From Henckelia pumila (Eukaryota; Streptophyta; Magnoliopsida; Lamiales; Gesneriaceae): a DNA stretch of 64,000 nucleotides. Positions within the stretch are counted from its first letter, which is position 1; each line of letters opens with the position of its first letter. The DNA lies in the NCBI RefSeq assembly GCF_033568475.1, contig NW_027331831.1, positions 4,650,001 to 4,714,000 on the forward strand. Reading direction: 5' to 3'. Both the position numbers and the translations under genes were made by a program. Below the pieces are notes generated by a model. The model did not search any database. It had not been told where the DNA came from and was given only the letters and a program-made list of their open reading frames with translations. Positions 62,472-64,000 of the stretch are shown here, piece by piece.

Positions 62472-62483
62472 GCTCTGATACCA
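62472..62483 (-). promoter_or_regulatory. Gypsy primer binding site (initiator tRNA-Met type)
   Basis: TGGTATCAGAGC on the minus strand, three bases after the 5' LTR end (GGGACGTTACA). This is the start of minus-strand DNA synthesis in such elements. Confidence 0.9.
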
Positions 62484-62486
62484 AGC

Positions 62487-64000
62487 TGTAACGTCCCAAT
62501 TTCACAATCGAAATGTTACTCAAACATACATACTTAAATTTGGTAAAAATAAAAAATTTTGTGGAAGCATCATCTTCTTTATTAAAAGGAGCATATAAAA
62601 ATTTTACATAATAAAATAGTATCTAAAAATCTTTGCCAAACATGGCCAACAACTAAAGAAAATTAAATTTGTTTGCCTCTCATCAAATAAAAATAAAATA
62701 AAACAAATGTTTTTAAAACATCTCCCAAGCTAAAGCGTTCACACTTATGCATTGCCCGTTGGACCGATCTCGGCCTCTTCTTCATGCCCGGTCACATAAT
62801 CATCAATGTAAGCATCCACATCATCGTTACCTGCACCATTCAAGTATAGTGAGTCGAAAGACTCAGCAAGAACAGGCAGAAAAAGGATTTTCTACTTTAA
62901 AAGAAAAACATTAACTTAAACTTTCATGCAATAAACATAACTTTGATGTAGCCATAACATAAAAATATTTGAGGTGATGAAGTATGAGTAGTGTGGTAAC
63001 CGTCATAACGAGTCATTCATAGTTTTCTGTTGATCAACAAGCATATGGCATTACGCCCGTAAACTTTCATTTTTTGGATAGCCGCTTCGGCACTCATCCC
63101 GAAGTGCATACCCCATATAACCATCCTGTGAGCCATGTTTGGATAGCCGCTCCGGATCTCATCCCGAAGTGCATACCCCATATAATCACCACAAGACGCA
63201 TAATTATCAAAATATTTTTTATGTATCATATCATTCATCTTATCAAATCATATCATATCATTTTCATAAACCTCGTAATATGCTTATAAAATTTCTCGTG
63301 ATGCTACATGTTTAAATTCCTTCAAATCATTTCATGAAAAAATCACATAATCATGCAATACATAACTTGACCGATCCACGTGAGGCATTTCATCCGTTTC
63401 GGACCCTGAAAACTTTAACATTCTTCATGAACATTCTTAAAAATAATTAAAATACCTTAAAATATCAAAATCATGATTTTTAGGACTCAAAAACTCGTAA
63501 AATAGGGTGGGAAGTTCGAGCCTGCGGCGCGGCCGCGCTACCCCTGTAGCGCGGCCGCGCCGTCTCGGCGCTGCCACCGGCGCGGCCGCGCGCACAACCA
63601 GCGCGGCTGCGCCGCCCGCTCGCAAAAGTGCGGGCGCTCGGCACAGGCGCGTTGCTTGGCAGCGCGGGCGCGCCTCCTGTGCGCAGACCTGCGCGACTCA
63701 GGCGCGGGCGCACTGCTTGGCAGCGCGGGCGCGCCGTCGCAACTCCTTTTTCCGAAAACTGATCTTTTCTGCACTTTTTCAAAACCACATTGCTTAAGGA
63801 CGATTTTTCCATCAAAAATACCATCCAACAACATCAAAATTTCAAAATAACTTGTACCAATACATCAAACATTTAAAGATTTTGATTCAAAAACCTTCAT
63901 AACTATTTTTACCCAAAAATCTGATATAATGCATTCAAATCTTTCAAAACTCAATAAACATGAATCGAACACATCAGGAATGCTTCACGTATCACAATCA
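62487..64000 (-). repeat. Gypsy 5' LTR, truncated by the window end
   Basis: Matches 47630 onwards. About 630 bp should lie beyond the window. The GC-rich block recurs at about 63522-63745. Differences from the 3' LTR include several C/T or G/A changes at CG sites. Confidence 0.93.

Larger units (their letters stand above)
47630..64000 (-). mobile_element. Ty3/gypsy chromovirus (Tekay/Del-like), interrupted, 5' LTR cut by the window end
   Basis: Minus-strand element with a 3' LTR at 47630-49774, pol and gag from 49770 to 62278, a tRNA-Met-type primer binding site at 62472-62483, and the 5' LTR from 62487 past the window edge. A C-terminal chromodomain places it in the chromoviruses, most like Tekay/Del. 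It is interrupted by a 7.25-kb LARD-like element (51848-59097) and by a hAT MITE (61466-62236). Without the inserts the visible element is about 8.3 kb. Confidence 0.93.

Overview
The window is nuclear DNA from a flowering plant, very probably a eudicot. It has AT-rich, low-density intergenic DNA, genes with GT-AG introns that match plant families, and nested LTR retrotransposons and MITEs. There is no sign of operons, CRISPR arrays or prokaryotic genes. I cannot name the species.

Region 1 (1-25 kb) is genic. It holds the last two visible exons of the nucleoporin SEH1 (+); a complete phytyl ester synthase-like acyltransferase on the minus strand, facing SEH1 tail to tail; a single-exon AP2/ERF factor of the ERF061 type (-); a six-exon leucine-rich-repeat protein (+); and a five-exon, 1312-residue, highly charged nuclear-type protein (-). 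The spaces between them carry small non-autonomous transposons: two hAT MITEs with perfect 8-bp target-site duplications (TSDs), a foldback MITE and a tRNA-derived SINE.

Region 2 (25-36 kb) has no intact gene. It contains a foldback MITE, a decayed LINE interrupted by a 923-bp solo LTR, and two solo LTRs of one family (here called family A), each with a perfect 5-bp TSD.

Region 3 (36-47.5 kb) is a nest: an old low-copy repeat, split by a Mutator-like TIR element (9-bp TSD), which is itself split by a Ty1/copia element with 1.9-kb LTRs and a broken gag-pol.

Region 4 (47.6-64 kb, running off the window) is a second nest. A Ty3/gypsy chromovirus on the minus strand has a 771-bp hAT MITE in the first codons of gag. 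Its reverse transcriptase is split by a 7.25-kb, apparently non-coding LTR element (LARD-like) of family A. That inner element carries two tRNA-Met-type primer binding sites and a 5S rRNA-derived segment that recalls Cassandra elements.

A theme across the window is that several unrelated retroelements carry arrays of short GC-rich palindromes in their LTR or leader. In family A the array sits directly upstream of a TATA box. The 5S-bearing mosaic LARD and these arrays are the most unusual things here.
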